Positions 7,967 to 16,072 of a DNA stretch of 64,000 bases are shown here, one piece after another. The stretch lies in assembly GCF_000499205.1 (NCBI RefSeq), contig NZ_AWUK01000010.1, forward strand, positions 248,001 to 312,000. The letters run 5' to 3'. Under the pieces are notes generated by a model that did no database searches, was not told the origin of the DNA, and worked only from the letters and a program-made list of their open reading frames with translations. Position 1 is the first letter of the stretch. Every line of letters starts with the position of its first letter. Both the position numbers and the translations under genes were made by a program. The DNA is from Paenibacillus sp. MAEPY2. GTDB lineage: Bacteria > Bacillota > Bacilli > Paenibacillales > Paenibacillaceae.

Positions 7967-8515
7967 ATGAACAAAGCAGCCGTAAAGAAGAAATCGTATA
8001 TACCGAAGAAAGACCGTAAATGGGTATTGCTCAGTCTGGTGGTGACAGCAGTTATTTTGGCTTACGGCCTGTGGAGTATGCTGCATCTATATAACAGTAC
8101 GACGAACTGGAACGACCACCACATCCGCGAGGCTTATAAGGGTTATGGCTCTCAGGCCCGGATATTGCTCTTTATCGTGCTGGCTTATTACGTGATCCTG
8201 TTTGTGATGAAACGTAAATGGCTTGACGCCTGGGCGCAAATCAGGAAACTAGCTATAAAGCTGCTGGGTATTGCCCGGCGAGTACACGTCCCGGTTGCCC
8301 TGGTTGCGATGGGTTTGATTGCCCTTCATGTGGTCGGAGCCTTTTTGTTCGATTTTAGGCTGGACTTTAACCATATTACGGGTCTGCTCGCCGGTCTGGC
8401 TCTGCTTCCTGTTCCGATTGCCGGGATTTTCCGTTACAAGAAGCTAGATCGGCAGTGGCATCTGAGATCGGGTCTCGCTTTTGCTGTATTGTTCCTGATC
8501 CATGCTTTTCTATAA
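7967..8515 (+). CDS. Small multi-pass membrane protein with two His-x13-His helices (possible di-haem cytochrome b)
   Basis: 182 residues with five predicted membrane helices and a basic N-terminus. I do not recognise a named family with certainty. Five histidines lie in the C-terminal half: H107 and H121 are 14 residues apart in one helix (RVHVPVALVAMGLIALHVVG), and H165 and H179 are 14 apart in the last helix (WHLRSGLAFAVLFLIHAFL); H136 starts the helix between. Paired His-x13-His on two helices is how cytochrome b and ferric-reductase-like proteins hold two haems, so a membrane redox role is plausible but inferred. GTGGAGGGGAGG lies ahead of the ATG at 7967. The gene is monocistronic with its own terminator. 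Confidence 0.72.
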   Translation: MNKAAVKKKSYIPKKDRKWVLLSLVVTAVILAYGLWSMLHLYNSTTNWNDHHIREAYKGYGSQARILLFIVLAYYVILFVMKRKWLDAWAQIRKLAIKLLGIARRVHVPVALVAMGLIALHVVGAFLFDFRLDFNHITGLLAGLALLPVPIAGIFRYKKLDRQWHLRSGLAFAVLFLIHAFL

Positions 8516-8520
8516 AAAAG

Positions 8521-8562
8521 AAGTACAGTGAAGCGCCAAGATGGCGCTCGCTGTACTTTTTT
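8521..8562 (+). terminator. Rho-independent terminator
   Basis: AAGTACAG and AGCGCC on the left pair with GGCGCT and CTGTACTT on the right around a five-base loop, followed by a T run. It lies five bases after the membrane protein stop. Confidence 0.88.
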
Positions 8563-8680
8563 GGTTTTAGTTTGCCGAGGTTGAATCAGGCAAGGGTTCC
8601 AACTATAGCTTCCAAAGGTGTATAATCTTTCAGGCTGAATAGGAGAGTTGAACTTCATCATAGGACCGGAGGGGTACGCA

Positions 8681-9409
8681 ATGAGCGAACGTGGATCTGA
8701 TTTTTACGAAGATGAAGCTAATTTTGAGAAGTATATGGAACGTCGGCAGTGGCAGGAGAATGCCAATGATACGCTGGAGAAGCCTGTGATGCTGGAATTG
8801 ATCGGAGACGTTGGGGGCAAGAGCATATTGGATCTCGGCTGTGGGGATGCGAGGTTCGGAGCAGAACTGCTGGGCCCTGGCCACCTTGGTGGCAGTTATA
8901 CCGGAGTTGAAGGTTCAGTGAATATGATTCAAGCTGCACATGAAACGATAAAGGGCCAGAACGCGCAGATTGAGCAAGCTTATATGGAAGACTGGAGCTA
9001 TCCCGCGGATACATATGATCTGGTCATTTCCAGACTAGCGATTCATTACATTGAAGATGTGAATAGCTTGTTCCGCAAGGTATATCACACGTTAAAAGAG
9101 AATGGTACATTCGTATTTTCGGTAGAACATCCTGTGATCACGTCGACATTGCAGCCTTCAGGGACCCGAACCAACTGGGTGGTTGATCAGTATTTTGTGG
9201 AGGGATTCCGGGAGCAGCAATGGCTTGGAGGTACGGTGAAAAAAATGCATCGCTCCATTGAATCCTACTACATGGCATTACAGCAGGCAGGATTTCAAGT
9301 ACAGCATCTGCGGGAATCGACGCCTCAGCGTCCGTATTTTGTGAACGAGGAGACGTACCTGCGCAGACAGCGCATTCCGTTGTTTTTATTCCTCTCTGCC
9401 CGGAAATAG
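8681..9409 (+). CDS. Class I SAM-dependent methyltransferase
   Basis: A 242-residue soluble methyltransferase with the Rossmann fold. Motif I is SILDLGCGDARFG (about residues 47-59); the acidic residue after strand 2 is in YTGVEGS; the post-II segment reads MEDWSYPADTYDLVISRLAIHYIED, typical of the Methyltransf_11/25 group. The ATG at 8681 follows GGAGGGG by six bases; an upstream TTG at 8648 is in frame but lacks a good site. The substrate is unknown. It ends beside a stable hairpin at 9448-9489 and a large MITE-like element. Confidence 0.9.
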   Translation: MSERGSDFYEDEANFEKYMERRQWQENANDTLEKPVMLELIGDVGGKSILDLGCGDARFGAELLGPGHLGGSYTGVEGSVNMIQAAHETIKGQNAQIEQAYMEDWSYPADTYDLVISRLAIHYIEDVNSLFRKVYHTLKENGTFVFSVEHPVITSTLQPSGTRTNWVVDQYFVEGFREQQWLGGTVKKMHRSIESYYMALQQAGFQVQHLRESTPQRPYFVNEETYLRRQRIPLFLFLSARK

Positions 9410-9447
9410 TACACAGAAAACTGTGGATAATTCATAATATAACCAAA

Positions 9448-9489
9448 CAGCCCAAGAACCTGTCCACATGTGGATAAGATTCTGGGCTG
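9448..9489. terminator. Stable hairpin, weak terminator candidate
   Basis: CAGCCCAAGAA (9448-9458) pairs with TTCTGGGCTG (9480-9489) with one bulge, and the interior contains the palindrome TCCACATGTGGA. No T run follows, so termination is uncertain. Confidence 0.4.
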
Positions 9490-9510
9490 CTTCGAATGTT
9501 CTGACTGTGA

Positions 9511-9709
9511 ATAGATAAATTGAACTAAAGAATATTTACACTTGCCACTCCGATGACAGAACAACCTTCCGATCGCTGTTATCCCCAGATTTTTTTGAAT
9601 CCCTTATTTAAAAGGGAAAATCCGGGGATAAAGGCGAACGCTCCGCTTCTTCAGGTTATTTCTGTCCTCTTCGTTATCGTGTAAATGTTTAGTTCAATTT
9701 ATATAGATA
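9511..9709. repeat. MITE-like element: long imperfect inverted repeat of about 200 bp
   Basis: Two arms of about 95 bases fold back on each other around 9605. The outer ends AAATTGAACTAAA (from 9517) and TTTAGTTCAATTT (to 9700) match exactly. Inward come TTTACAC/GTGTAAA, then GACAGAA..AACCT with AGGTTATTTCTGTC, and the core TTATCCCC/GGGGATAA (about 9579-9630). There is no open frame inside. It fills the gap between a methyltransferase and the ABC ATPase, ending just before the ATPase stop codon. Size, terminal inverted repeats and lack of coding fit a non-autonomous miniature element or a structured dispersed repeat. Target duplications are not clear. Confidence 0.65.
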
Positions 9710-9716
9710 TAGAAAA

Positions 9717-10496
9717 TTATTTATCCGATGCTCTTACATAGACACGTTCTCCATGCCGATCCACATCCACAGGTGATTCAAAAAAGTTACTCAGTACGTC
9801 TTTATTCATCAACTCGCTGGTTAATCCGCTATTCACGATCTCGCCCCGACGAAGCAGCAGGCTGTGACTGAATACAGGCAATATTTCCTCCGTATGATGA
9901 GTTACATAGATGAGCGAAGGGGTATCCGGCTTCTGCGTCAACTCGCTGATACTTTCCAGCAGCCGCTCTCTGGAGAACAAATCAAGCCCATTGCAGGGTT
10001 CGTCCAGAATGAGAACACGGGGGTTAGCCATCAGGGCTCTGGCGATGAGCAGCTTCTGCTTCTCCCCCTGGGAACAGGTGCGATATTCGCGATCCCACAA
10101 ATGCTGACAGCCGAGCGTATGCATCAATTCACGTGCCTGATCCAGATCCTCGTCTGACAGTTTATCGTACAGTCCGATGGTGGCGTGTTTGCCGCTGATG
10201 ACAACATACTGTGTGCGATCGGTACCATATAATTTCTCCTGAAGGGAGGAGCTGACCCAGCCAATGGACTTCCGCAGCTCGCGCAGATCTACATCCCCGT
10301 AACGGTGTCCAAGCACGGATATCGTACCTTCTGTCGGCCAGAGATATCCGGTGATCATGTTCAGGAGTGTGGTTTTGCCGGAACCATTCAGGCCAAGCAG
10401 TGCCCAATGTTCGCCTTCGTTTACACGCCAGCTGACATCGTTCAGCAGGGTGATCGGTCCCCTTTTCCAAGTAACATGTTGTACATCAATGATCAT
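9717..10496 (-). CDS. ABC transporter ATP-binding protein, YlmA-like
   Basis: A 259-residue nucleotide-binding domain. Walker A is GLNGSGKTT (about residues 35-43), the ABC signature region is CSQGEKQK, and Walker B is VLILDEPCNGLD, followed by the H-loop YVTHHTEEI. All catalytic positions are present, although the signature has Q in place of the usual G (SQGEK). It resembles the single-domain ATPase YlmA of bacilli. No permease gene adjoins it, so its partner and substrate are unknown. GGAAGGAA lies ahead of the ATG at 10496. It is followed by the inverted-repeat element at 9511-9709. Confidence 0.9.
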   Translation of the reverse strand: MIIDVQHVTWKRGPITLLNDVSWRVNEGEHWALLGLNGSGKTTLLNMITGYLWPTEGTISVLGHRYGDVDLRELRKSIGWVSSSLQEKLYGTDRTQYVVISGKHATIGLYDKLSDEDLDQARELMHTLGCQHLWDREYRTCSQGEKQKLLIARALMANPRVLILDEPCNGLDLFSRERLLESISELTQKPDTPSLIYVTHHTEEILPVFSHSLLLRRGEIVNSGLTSELMNKDVLSNFFESPVDVDRHGERVYVRASDK

Positions 10497-10579
10497 GGGT
10501 TATTCCTTCCTTCTGTTAACCTCTGTCTCAATTATCCTGATTTATTGTAGTCACAAAACGACTGACGTTTCAATGCATA

Positions 10580-11806
10580 TTAGGCGTTTCGTGGCCGATC
10601 CCGGCGCAGGAATACAGCACACACCCCAAGCAGCGGCAAAAAGGAACACAGCTTGATGACGAATGAAATGCTGGTCACATCAATCAGGGAACCGAGCACA
10701 ACCGATCCAAGTCCTGCCATACCAAATGACAGACCGAAGAACAATCCCGATACCGTCCCAATATGACGTGGGAGCAATTCTTGTGCGTAGACAATGATGA
10801 CGCTGAAGCCGGACATCAGAATCAACCCGATGATGCCGCACAGCACTATGGATAGAGCAGGCCCCGTATAAGGCAGCAATAGTGAAAATGGTGCAGTACC
10901 CGCAATGGAGAACCAGATCATCGGTTTACGTCCATAACGGTCAGCCAATGGGCCGCCGAGCAAGGTGCCAACCATGCCTGCAAATTGCAGAACGAACAGG
11001 CAGATCTGAGCCTGCGAAAGAGGCAGGTTATACGCATCGGCGTAATAAAAAGCATAGTATCCGGTCATGCCAGCAATATATACGAATTTGGAAAACAGCA
11101 GCAGGATGAGAATACCCATTGTAAACGCGATAAATCCCCGACTTACAGGCTGGGCAGCAGGCTGCACAATGCCGTTTACCTGTACAGGCTGTTGCTGACG
11201 GCTGCGATTGTCCGCCAATTTGTCTCTATACCAGCGGCTAACGGAAGACTGGATAAAGATCCCGATTAGGGCAAAAGCCATCAGCCACAGAAAACTAAGC
11301 TGCCCATGCGGGAGCAGGATAAAGGCAACGAGCAATGGGGCGAGAGCCTGACCGGTATTACCACCGACCTGGAAGATGGACTGTGCCATTCCGCGACCGC
11401 GACCTGCCGCCAGATGGGCGACGCGTGAGGATTCGGGATGAAGAATGGATGAGCCTATGCCGATCAATGCTGCGGAGACAAGCAGCATCCATAGCTCTGA
11501 CGACAAGGCAAAGCCGAGAACACCGATCAGGGAGAATAACATGCCGCCAGGCAGCAGAATTGGCATTGGCTTGCGATCAGACATATAACCTACCAGCCGC
11601 TGAAGGACCGATGCGGTAATATTCAATGTGAAGGCAATCCAGCCCATCTGGGCGAAACTGAGCTGCATGGTTTGCTGAAACAGCGGGAAAGCAGACGGGA
11701 CAACGGTCTGCATCGCATCATTCAGCAGATGGGCGAAGCTGACCCCGGCAAGCGCCCAATTGGCGGAGTGATTGATTTGCAATTTGCTTACAGCGGTTTG
11801 AGCCAC
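10580..11806 (-). CDS. fsr: MFS exporter, Fsr (fosmidomycin resistance) type
   Basis: A 408-residue, 12-helix proton-driven exporter. Fsr-type landmarks are visible: SFAHLLNDAMQTVVPSAFPL near the start, LVGYMSDRKPMPILLPGGM (the loop 2-3 region), and IGIGSSILHPESSRVAHLA then GMAQSIFQVGGNTGQALAPL. The second-half loop reads GGPLADRYGRKP. The start is a GTG at 11806 with AGGTGAT six bases upstream. It is divergent from an AraC-type regulator with about 120 bases between the starts, a common arrangement for a locally controlled exporter. Fosmidomycin export is known for the family; the natural substrate here is not known. Confidence 0.88.
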   Translation of the reverse strand: MAQTAVSKLQINHSANWALAGVSFAHLLNDAMQTVVPSAFPLFQQTMQLSFAQMGWIAFTLNITASVLQRLVGYMSDRKPMPILLPGGMLFSLIGVLGFALSSELWMLLVSAALIGIGSSILHPESSRVAHLAAGRGRGMAQSIFQVGGNTGQALAPLLVAFILLPHGQLSFLWLMAFALIGIFIQSSVSRWYRDKLADNRSRQQQPVQVNGIVQPAAQPVSRGFIAFTMGILILLLFSKFVYIAGMTGYYAFYYADAYNLPLSQAQICLFVLQFAGMVGTLLGGPLADRYGRKPMIWFSIAGTAPFSLLLPYTGPALSIVLCGIIGLILMSGFSVIIVYAQELLPRHIGTVSGLFFGLSFGMAGLGSVVLGSLIDVTSISFVIKLCSFLPLLGVCAVFLRRDRPRNA

Positions 11807-11877
11807 GGGAGATCACCTCGAATTATTTTTTTACCATGATAAAAGATACAGACAGCTATTGTCTTTGTGAAAAGTGC

Positions 11878-11905
11878 TTGGAAAGTGAGCACGATTTGCT
11901 ATAAT
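11878..11905 (+). promoter_or_regulatory. Promoter of the AraC-type regulator
   Basis: A perfect TATAAT (11900-11905) has a CTTGGA/TTGGAA-like -35 element 15-16 bases upstream. The -10 overlaps an in-frame ATG at 11904, which therefore cannot be the translation start. Confidence 0.6.
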
Positions 11906-11924
11906 GTCAGCAGGTGAGGAAACG

Positions 11925-12818
11925 ATGGAATTAAACATGATGCTGAATGGATTGGAATTGTGGAAAGCTTCTGGCGGATTCGCCAATGAACCCCATGTGC
12001 ACGATGACTGGTATCAGGTAACGATGCCTGTAAGAGGCGAGTGTCATCTGGTGCAGGAACAGCAGACATATCCTCTGCAAGCAGGATTGGGGATTATTGC
12101 CCATCCCCGGATGGAGCACTTTTTCGAGATTGGTGCGGATTCCGCGGTTATCGTTATCAAGTTTCGCAATCCGCCAATTGGCGGCTTGGAGGATTCAGAT
12201 CAACAAGGAGCGCAGACTGAGTTTCGGACCACACAAACCTTCGATCCGGCTGAGATCAGCAGACTGTTTCGAGGCTGGAACGCCATTTTGCTGGACGATG
12301 CGCCCGAACCATTGCAGATACAGGAAACGGAGCTTGCGGTAGAGACATATCTTGGACGGATGCTGTCTGCTCAACCAAATGGGAGTAATCTGAAGCTGGC
12401 AAACACAGGAATGGGTGGGGTAGTGAGTGCGGGCGGGAGCCTGGTTTACGGGCAGCTTCAGAATCTGCTTCAGCGAACAAGCGGCAACGGCGGCGCGTTC
12501 ATCGACCCCCATCTACGGCGCGTGCTGGAGTATATACACAGTGACTATACAAGTCCAATGGACATCGAATCCATGGCGGCGGTTGCGCACCAGAGCAGAT
12601 ATCATTTTATGCGTTCCTTTAAGGCACTGACAGGTTCAACGCCGTATCAGTACGTACTGAATTTGCGTGTGGAGGAAGCGACCCGACGACTGCGCCATAC
12701 ACCAGATTCTGTGACCACCATCAGCTTTGGGCTGGGGTTCTCCAATGTCAGTCAATTCTACAGGGCGTTTCAGCGAGTGACGGGTGTAACACCGATGGAG
12801 TATCGGAACCAGATGTAG
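11925..12818 (+). CDS. AraC-family transcriptional regulator with cupin sensor domain
   Basis: A 297-residue regulator. The N-terminal half is a cupin-like sensor domain with HVHDDWYQVTMPVRGE and a HPRMEH element. The C-terminal about 100 residues contain the two AraC helix-turn-helices: MDIESMAAVAHQSRYHFMRS, then ATRRLRHTPDSVTTISFGLG with FSNVSQFYRAFQRVTGVTP. The ATG at 11925 is chosen because AGGTGAGGA precedes it and the upstream ATG sits in the -10 box. Divergence from the Fsr-type exporter suggests that it controls that gene. The inducer is unknown. Confidence 0.9.
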   Translation: MELNMMLNGLELWKASGGFANEPHVHDDWYQVTMPVRGECHLVQEQQTYPLQAGLGIIAHPRMEHFFEIGADSAVIVIKFRNPPIGGLEDSDQQGAQTEFRTTQTFDPAEISRLFRGWNAILLDDAPEPLQIQETELAVETYLGRMLSAQPNGSNLKLANTGMGGVVSAGGSLVYGQLQNLLQRTSGNGGAFIDPHLRRVLEYIHSDYTSPMDIESMAAVAHQSRYHFMRSFKALTGSTPYQYVLNLRVEEATRRLRHTPDSVTTISFGLGFSNVSQFYRAFQRVTGVTPMEYRNQM

Positions 12819-12862
12819 AAATCCGAAGACGTTGGGCCATAAGTACACGTTTCAAAAATAAA

Positions 12863-13054
12863 ACAATCCTGCGCTGCGCCAGAACGCTGGCGGAGGCAGG
12901 CGTGAAGCTGAACGCGATCTGTCACGGGGCAGGACTGAGTCTGGATCGGGATGGTTCGTACAGTTATTATGTCAGCGAGCAGATTGTGAGTGACTCGTTC
13001 ATGGGCGTGGCGCCGCTCCTGCTGGCTGCGCTGGAAATGGAGCGATTGCTATGA
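12863..13054 (+). pseudogene. C-terminal remnant of a GH88/GH105 unsaturated glucuronyl hydrolase
   Basis: An open frame without a start codon runs into the TGA at 13052. It reads RTLAEAGVKLNAICHGAGLS, then LDRDGSYSYYVSEQIVSDSF and MGVAPLLLAALEMERLL. This is the typical end of GH105/YteR-YesR-like unsaturated rhamnogalacturonyl hydrolases (pattern 'YY..e.iv.nd..GvgpfLLA..Eme'). The remaining roughly 300 residues are missing. Its stop overlaps the ATG of the pectinesterase (ATGA), so the two were once a translationally coupled pectin-degradation pair. The loss left the pectinesterase behind the AraC gene. Family assignment by motif only. Confidence 0.72.
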
Positions 13055-14130
13055 ACAAACCTCTGTCACAAGGAGCGAATCTGGATCTGTACAGGAATGG
13101 CTACCTAGTTGCTGCGGACGGAAGTGGCGATTTTCCCACTATTCAGGCTGCGATTGATGCGATTCCGGCCGACTGCACTGAAAAGTATACGATTCGTATA
13201 AAGCCAGGCACCTATGTTGAAAAACTGCAGATCGAGAAGCCGATGGTCCACCTCGTTGGTGCGGGAGCCGATCAGACCATCATCACGTATGATGATTACG
13301 CGCTCAAGAAGTTCCCGAACGGGGAGTTGTATCATACCTTTCATTCCTACACGGTCTTTATCGGTGAAGATGATTTTACCGCAGAAGGGCTTTCCTTCGT
13401 AAACTCGGCTGGACCTGGTGGTGAGGTTGGTCAGGCGTTGGCCGTCTACGTGGATGGGGATCGGGCAGCCTTCCGGCATTGCCGATTTATAGGTCACCAG
13501 GACACGATCTTTACCGGGCCGCTGCCTGAGCAGCCGATGGACCGGAGTTTCTTCGGGGGGCCGCGTGACGGGGCGGAGCGGCGGAAGCTGCGTCAATATT
13601 ATGAGGACTGTTACATTGAGGGCGATGTCGATTTTATTTTTGGTTCGGCTACGGCGGTGTTCCAGGGGTGTGAGATCTTTGCAAAGAACCGTTTATCCGA
13701 TTCAGCGGCGGAGGGAGACGTGAACGGATGGATTACCGCTGCCTCTACACCCGAGGATGTACGTTATGGCTATGTGTTTATCGATTGTGACCTAACCAGC
13801 AATGCCCCCGCCCAGTCCGTATATCTGGGCAGACCGTGGCGTAACCATGCCAAAGTCTGCTTCCTGAACTGCTGGATGGGCGCGCATGTGAAGCAGGAGG
13901 GCTGGCACAATTGGAACAAGACCGATGCGGAAGCGACGGTTGCGTACGTTGAATATCATAGTGCGGGGCCTGGGGCCGGAAGTGTGATGGGGAGAGTTCC
14001 ATGGGCGAAAATACTCAGTGAGCAGGAAGCGTCCGAATACACTGTGCCTGTTATTTTATCCGGCGAGGATGGGTGGCAGCCTTTCGAAGGTATGCTGTCA
14101 TATGAACTAGCTTCCTCGAAATTAAAATAA
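13051..14130 (+). CDS. Pectinesterase (carbohydrate esterase family 8)
   Basis: A 359-residue parallel beta-helix pectin methylesterase. It opens with VAADGSGDFPTIQAAIDAIP, the family entry motif. Catalytic motifs follow: GHQDTIFTG (first aspartate near residue 151), DFIFGSA (nucleophile aspartate near 194) and YLGRPWRNHA (arginine). No signal peptide is seen, so it may act on oligomers inside the cell. The start ATG overlaps the stop of a broken GH88/105 gene, with GGAG eight bases upstream inside that remnant. A strong terminator follows at 14160. Related side-chain enzymes for pectin occur at 45.6-50.8 kb. Confidence 0.92.
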   Translation: MNKPLSQGANLDLYRNGYLVAADGSGDFPTIQAAIDAIPADCTEKYTIRIKPGTYVEKLQIEKPMVHLVGAGADQTIITYDDYALKKFPNGELYHTFHSYTVFIGEDDFTAEGLSFVNSAGPGGEVGQALAVYVDGDRAAFRHCRFIGHQDTIFTGPLPEQPMDRSFFGGPRDGAERRKLRQYYEDCYIEGDVDFIFGSATAVFQGCEIFAKNRLSDSAAEGDVNGWITAASTPEDVRYGYVFIDCDLTSNAPAQSVYLGRPWRNHAKVCFLNCWMGAHVKQEGWHNWNKTDAEATVAYVEYHSAGPGAGSVMGRVPWAKILSEQEASEYTVPVILSGEDGWQPFEGMLSYELASSKLK

Positions 14131-14159
14131 ACGTGGTAATACATCCGTTACTTTAAAAT

Positions 14160-14210
14160 AAAAAAAGGCCGTCTATCACGTCTCTTAATGACGTGGTAGG
14201 CGGCCTTTTT
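14160..14210 (+). terminator. Strong rho-independent terminator
   Basis: AAAAAGGCCG plus CTATCACGTC pairs with GACGTGGTAG plus CGGCCTTTTT around a short loop, ending in a T run. Confidence 0.93.
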
Positions 14211-14500
14211 GTGCGGTATATTACATTTTTCGCCCCCTATAGAAATAATTTATCCCTTATCTCAATTGCATTTTACTGATTAAATACAGGGTGAGGATCT
14301 GTAAATTCCCTGTAAAATTTGGTTGATGCCTGCAAAAAGAGAAAACGAGAGGGAAGGTCCATTTTGATAAGGAAAGGGAGTGAAGCGACGCTCATCGTAA
14401 GACGGTTTTACATGCTCTATAGATCGCGGATCACATGTAAGTGCACCATTGAAGCTTTGTTTGCAAGGTGAAAATAACCTTAATACAGGAGGGATTTTGC

Positions 14501-16072
14501 TTGAATCAAGCTGTTCGATTCCGCCCGGTCATTACATTCGCTTTGGCATTTCTTCTGATTATTACGTGGTTTGCACCAAGAGCAGATGCCGCTGCCCAGT
14601 GGCAGGCAGGCACCGCATACAAAAAAGGAGATCTAGTAACCTATTTAAATAAAGATTATGAATGTATTCAGCCCCATACGGCTTTGACCGGATGGGAGCC
14701 CTCAAATGTGCCCGCATTGTGGAAATACGTCGGGGAAGGTACTGGAGGGGGGACTCCAACTCCGGATACGACACCACCTTCCGTTCCTGCAGGTTTAACC
14801 TCATCCTTCGTCACGGATACATCGGTCAATCTTACCTGGAACGCATCCACGGACAATGTGGGTGTAACCGGATATGAAGTGTACCGGAACAGTACTCTCG
14901 CGGCGAACACTTCAACAACTACGGCTGTAGTAACAGGACTGACAGCCGGCACCACATATGTTTTTACAGTCAAAGCAAAAGATGCGGCAGGCAATCTGTC
15001 CGCTGCAAGTACCTCTCTAAGCGTTACGACTTCCACCGGACCTTCGAATCCTGGGCCAACCGGCAGTAAATGGTTGATCGGCTACTGGCACAATTTCGAC
15101 AATGGCTCTACCAATATTAAACTTCGCAACGTGTCAACAGCCTATGACGTTATTAATGTCTCCTTTGCCGAGCCGATTTCACCCGGCAGCGGAACGCTTG
15201 CTTTTACGCCGTATAACGCTACGGTAGAAGAGTTCAAGTCGGACATTGCATACCTTCAGAGCCAAGGGAAAAAGGTACTGATTTCCATGGGAGGAGCCAA
15301 TGGCACGATTGAGCTCACGGATGCGACCAAGAGACAACAGTTTGAGGATTCTCTAAAATCCATTATTTCGACTTATGGATTCAATGGCCTCGACATCGAT
15401 CTTGAAGGAAGCTCCTTGTCTCTAAATGCGGGGGATACCGACTTCCGTAGTCCGACGACTCCGAAGATCGTTAACCTGATTAACGGCGTGAAAGCGCTTA
15501 AATCACATTTCGGTGCCAATTTTGTTCTAACTGCTGCACCGGAAACGGCCTATGTACAGGGCGGATATCTGAACTATGGTGGTCCTTGGGGAGCGTATCT
15601 TCCAGTGATTCATGCCTTGCGCAATGACCTGACCCTGCTGCATGTGCAGCACTATAACACCGGTTCGATGGTGGGATTGGACGGCCGCTCATACGCTCAA
15701 GGGACAGCCGATTTCCATGTCGCCATGGCCGAAATGCTGCTTCAAGGCTTTAACGTAGGCGGAAGCTCGGGTCCATTCTTTAGTCCTTTGCGACCGGACC
15801 AGATTGCGATTGGTGTACCCGCTTCCCAGCAGGCTGCTGGAGGCGGCTATACGGCGCCAGCTGAGCTGCAAAAAGCATTGAATTATCTGATCAAAGGAGT
15901 ATCATACGGCGGTTCTTATACATTGCGCCAGCCTGCAGGTTATGCCGGTCTCAAGGGCATTATGACCTGGTCAATCAACTGGGACGCGTATACGAATAAC
16001 CAGTTCTCGAACGCACATCGTCCATTCCTGAATGGGCTTAGCACGCAAAAGACAGAGGAGGTTGTGTATTAA
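14501..16072 (+). CDS. Secreted GH18 chitinase with N-terminal CBM5/12 and Fn3 modules
   Basis: A 523-residue exported enzyme that cleaves chitin. TTG at 14501 is seven bases behind AGGAGGG and starts a clear signal peptide (RPVITFALAFLLIITWFAP, cleavage after ADA). Modules in order: chitin-binding CBM5/12 (about residues 29-78, with [20 protein letters not shown]), Fn3 (about 84-178), then a GH18 barrel whose active site is FNGLDIDLEG (general-acid glutamate near residue 301), resembling ChiD-type enzymes. A GTG at 14468 is in frame but would bury the signal peptide. The gene is followed directly by a second chitinase (stop TAA then ATG), so both are co-transcribed. Confidence 0.94.
   Translation: MNQAVRFRPVITFALAFLLIITWFAPRADAAAQWQAGTAYKKGDLVTYLNKDYECIQPHTALTGWEPSNVPALWKYVGEGTGGGTPTPDTTPPSVPAGLTSSFVTDTSVNLTWNASTDNVGVTGYEVYRNSTLAANTSTTTAVVTGLTAGTTYVFTVKAKDAAGNLSAASTSLSVTTSTGPSNPGPTGSKWLIGYWHNFDNGSTNIKLRNVSTAYDVINVSFAEPISPGSGTLAFTPYNATVEEFKSDIAYLQSQGKKVLISMGGANGTIELTDATKRQQFEDSLKSIISTYGFNGLDIDLEGSSLSLNAGDTDFRSPTTPKIVNLINGVKALKSHFGANFVLTAAPETAYVQGGYLNYGGPWGAYLPVIHALRNDLTLLHVQHYNTGSMVGLDGRSYAQGTADFHVAMAEMLLQGFNVGGSSGPFFSPLRPDQIAIGVPASQQAAGGGYTAPAELQKALNYLIKGVSYGGSYTLRQPAGYAGLKGIMTWSINWDAYTNNQFSNAHRPFLNGLSTQKTEEVVY

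Noticed and set aside
14211..14500. Possible c-di-GMP-type riboswitch in the chitinase leader (GAGTGAAGCGACGCTC and A-rich segments)
   Set aside because: The conserved core of GEMM riboswitches could not be matched; only a small hairpin is visible.
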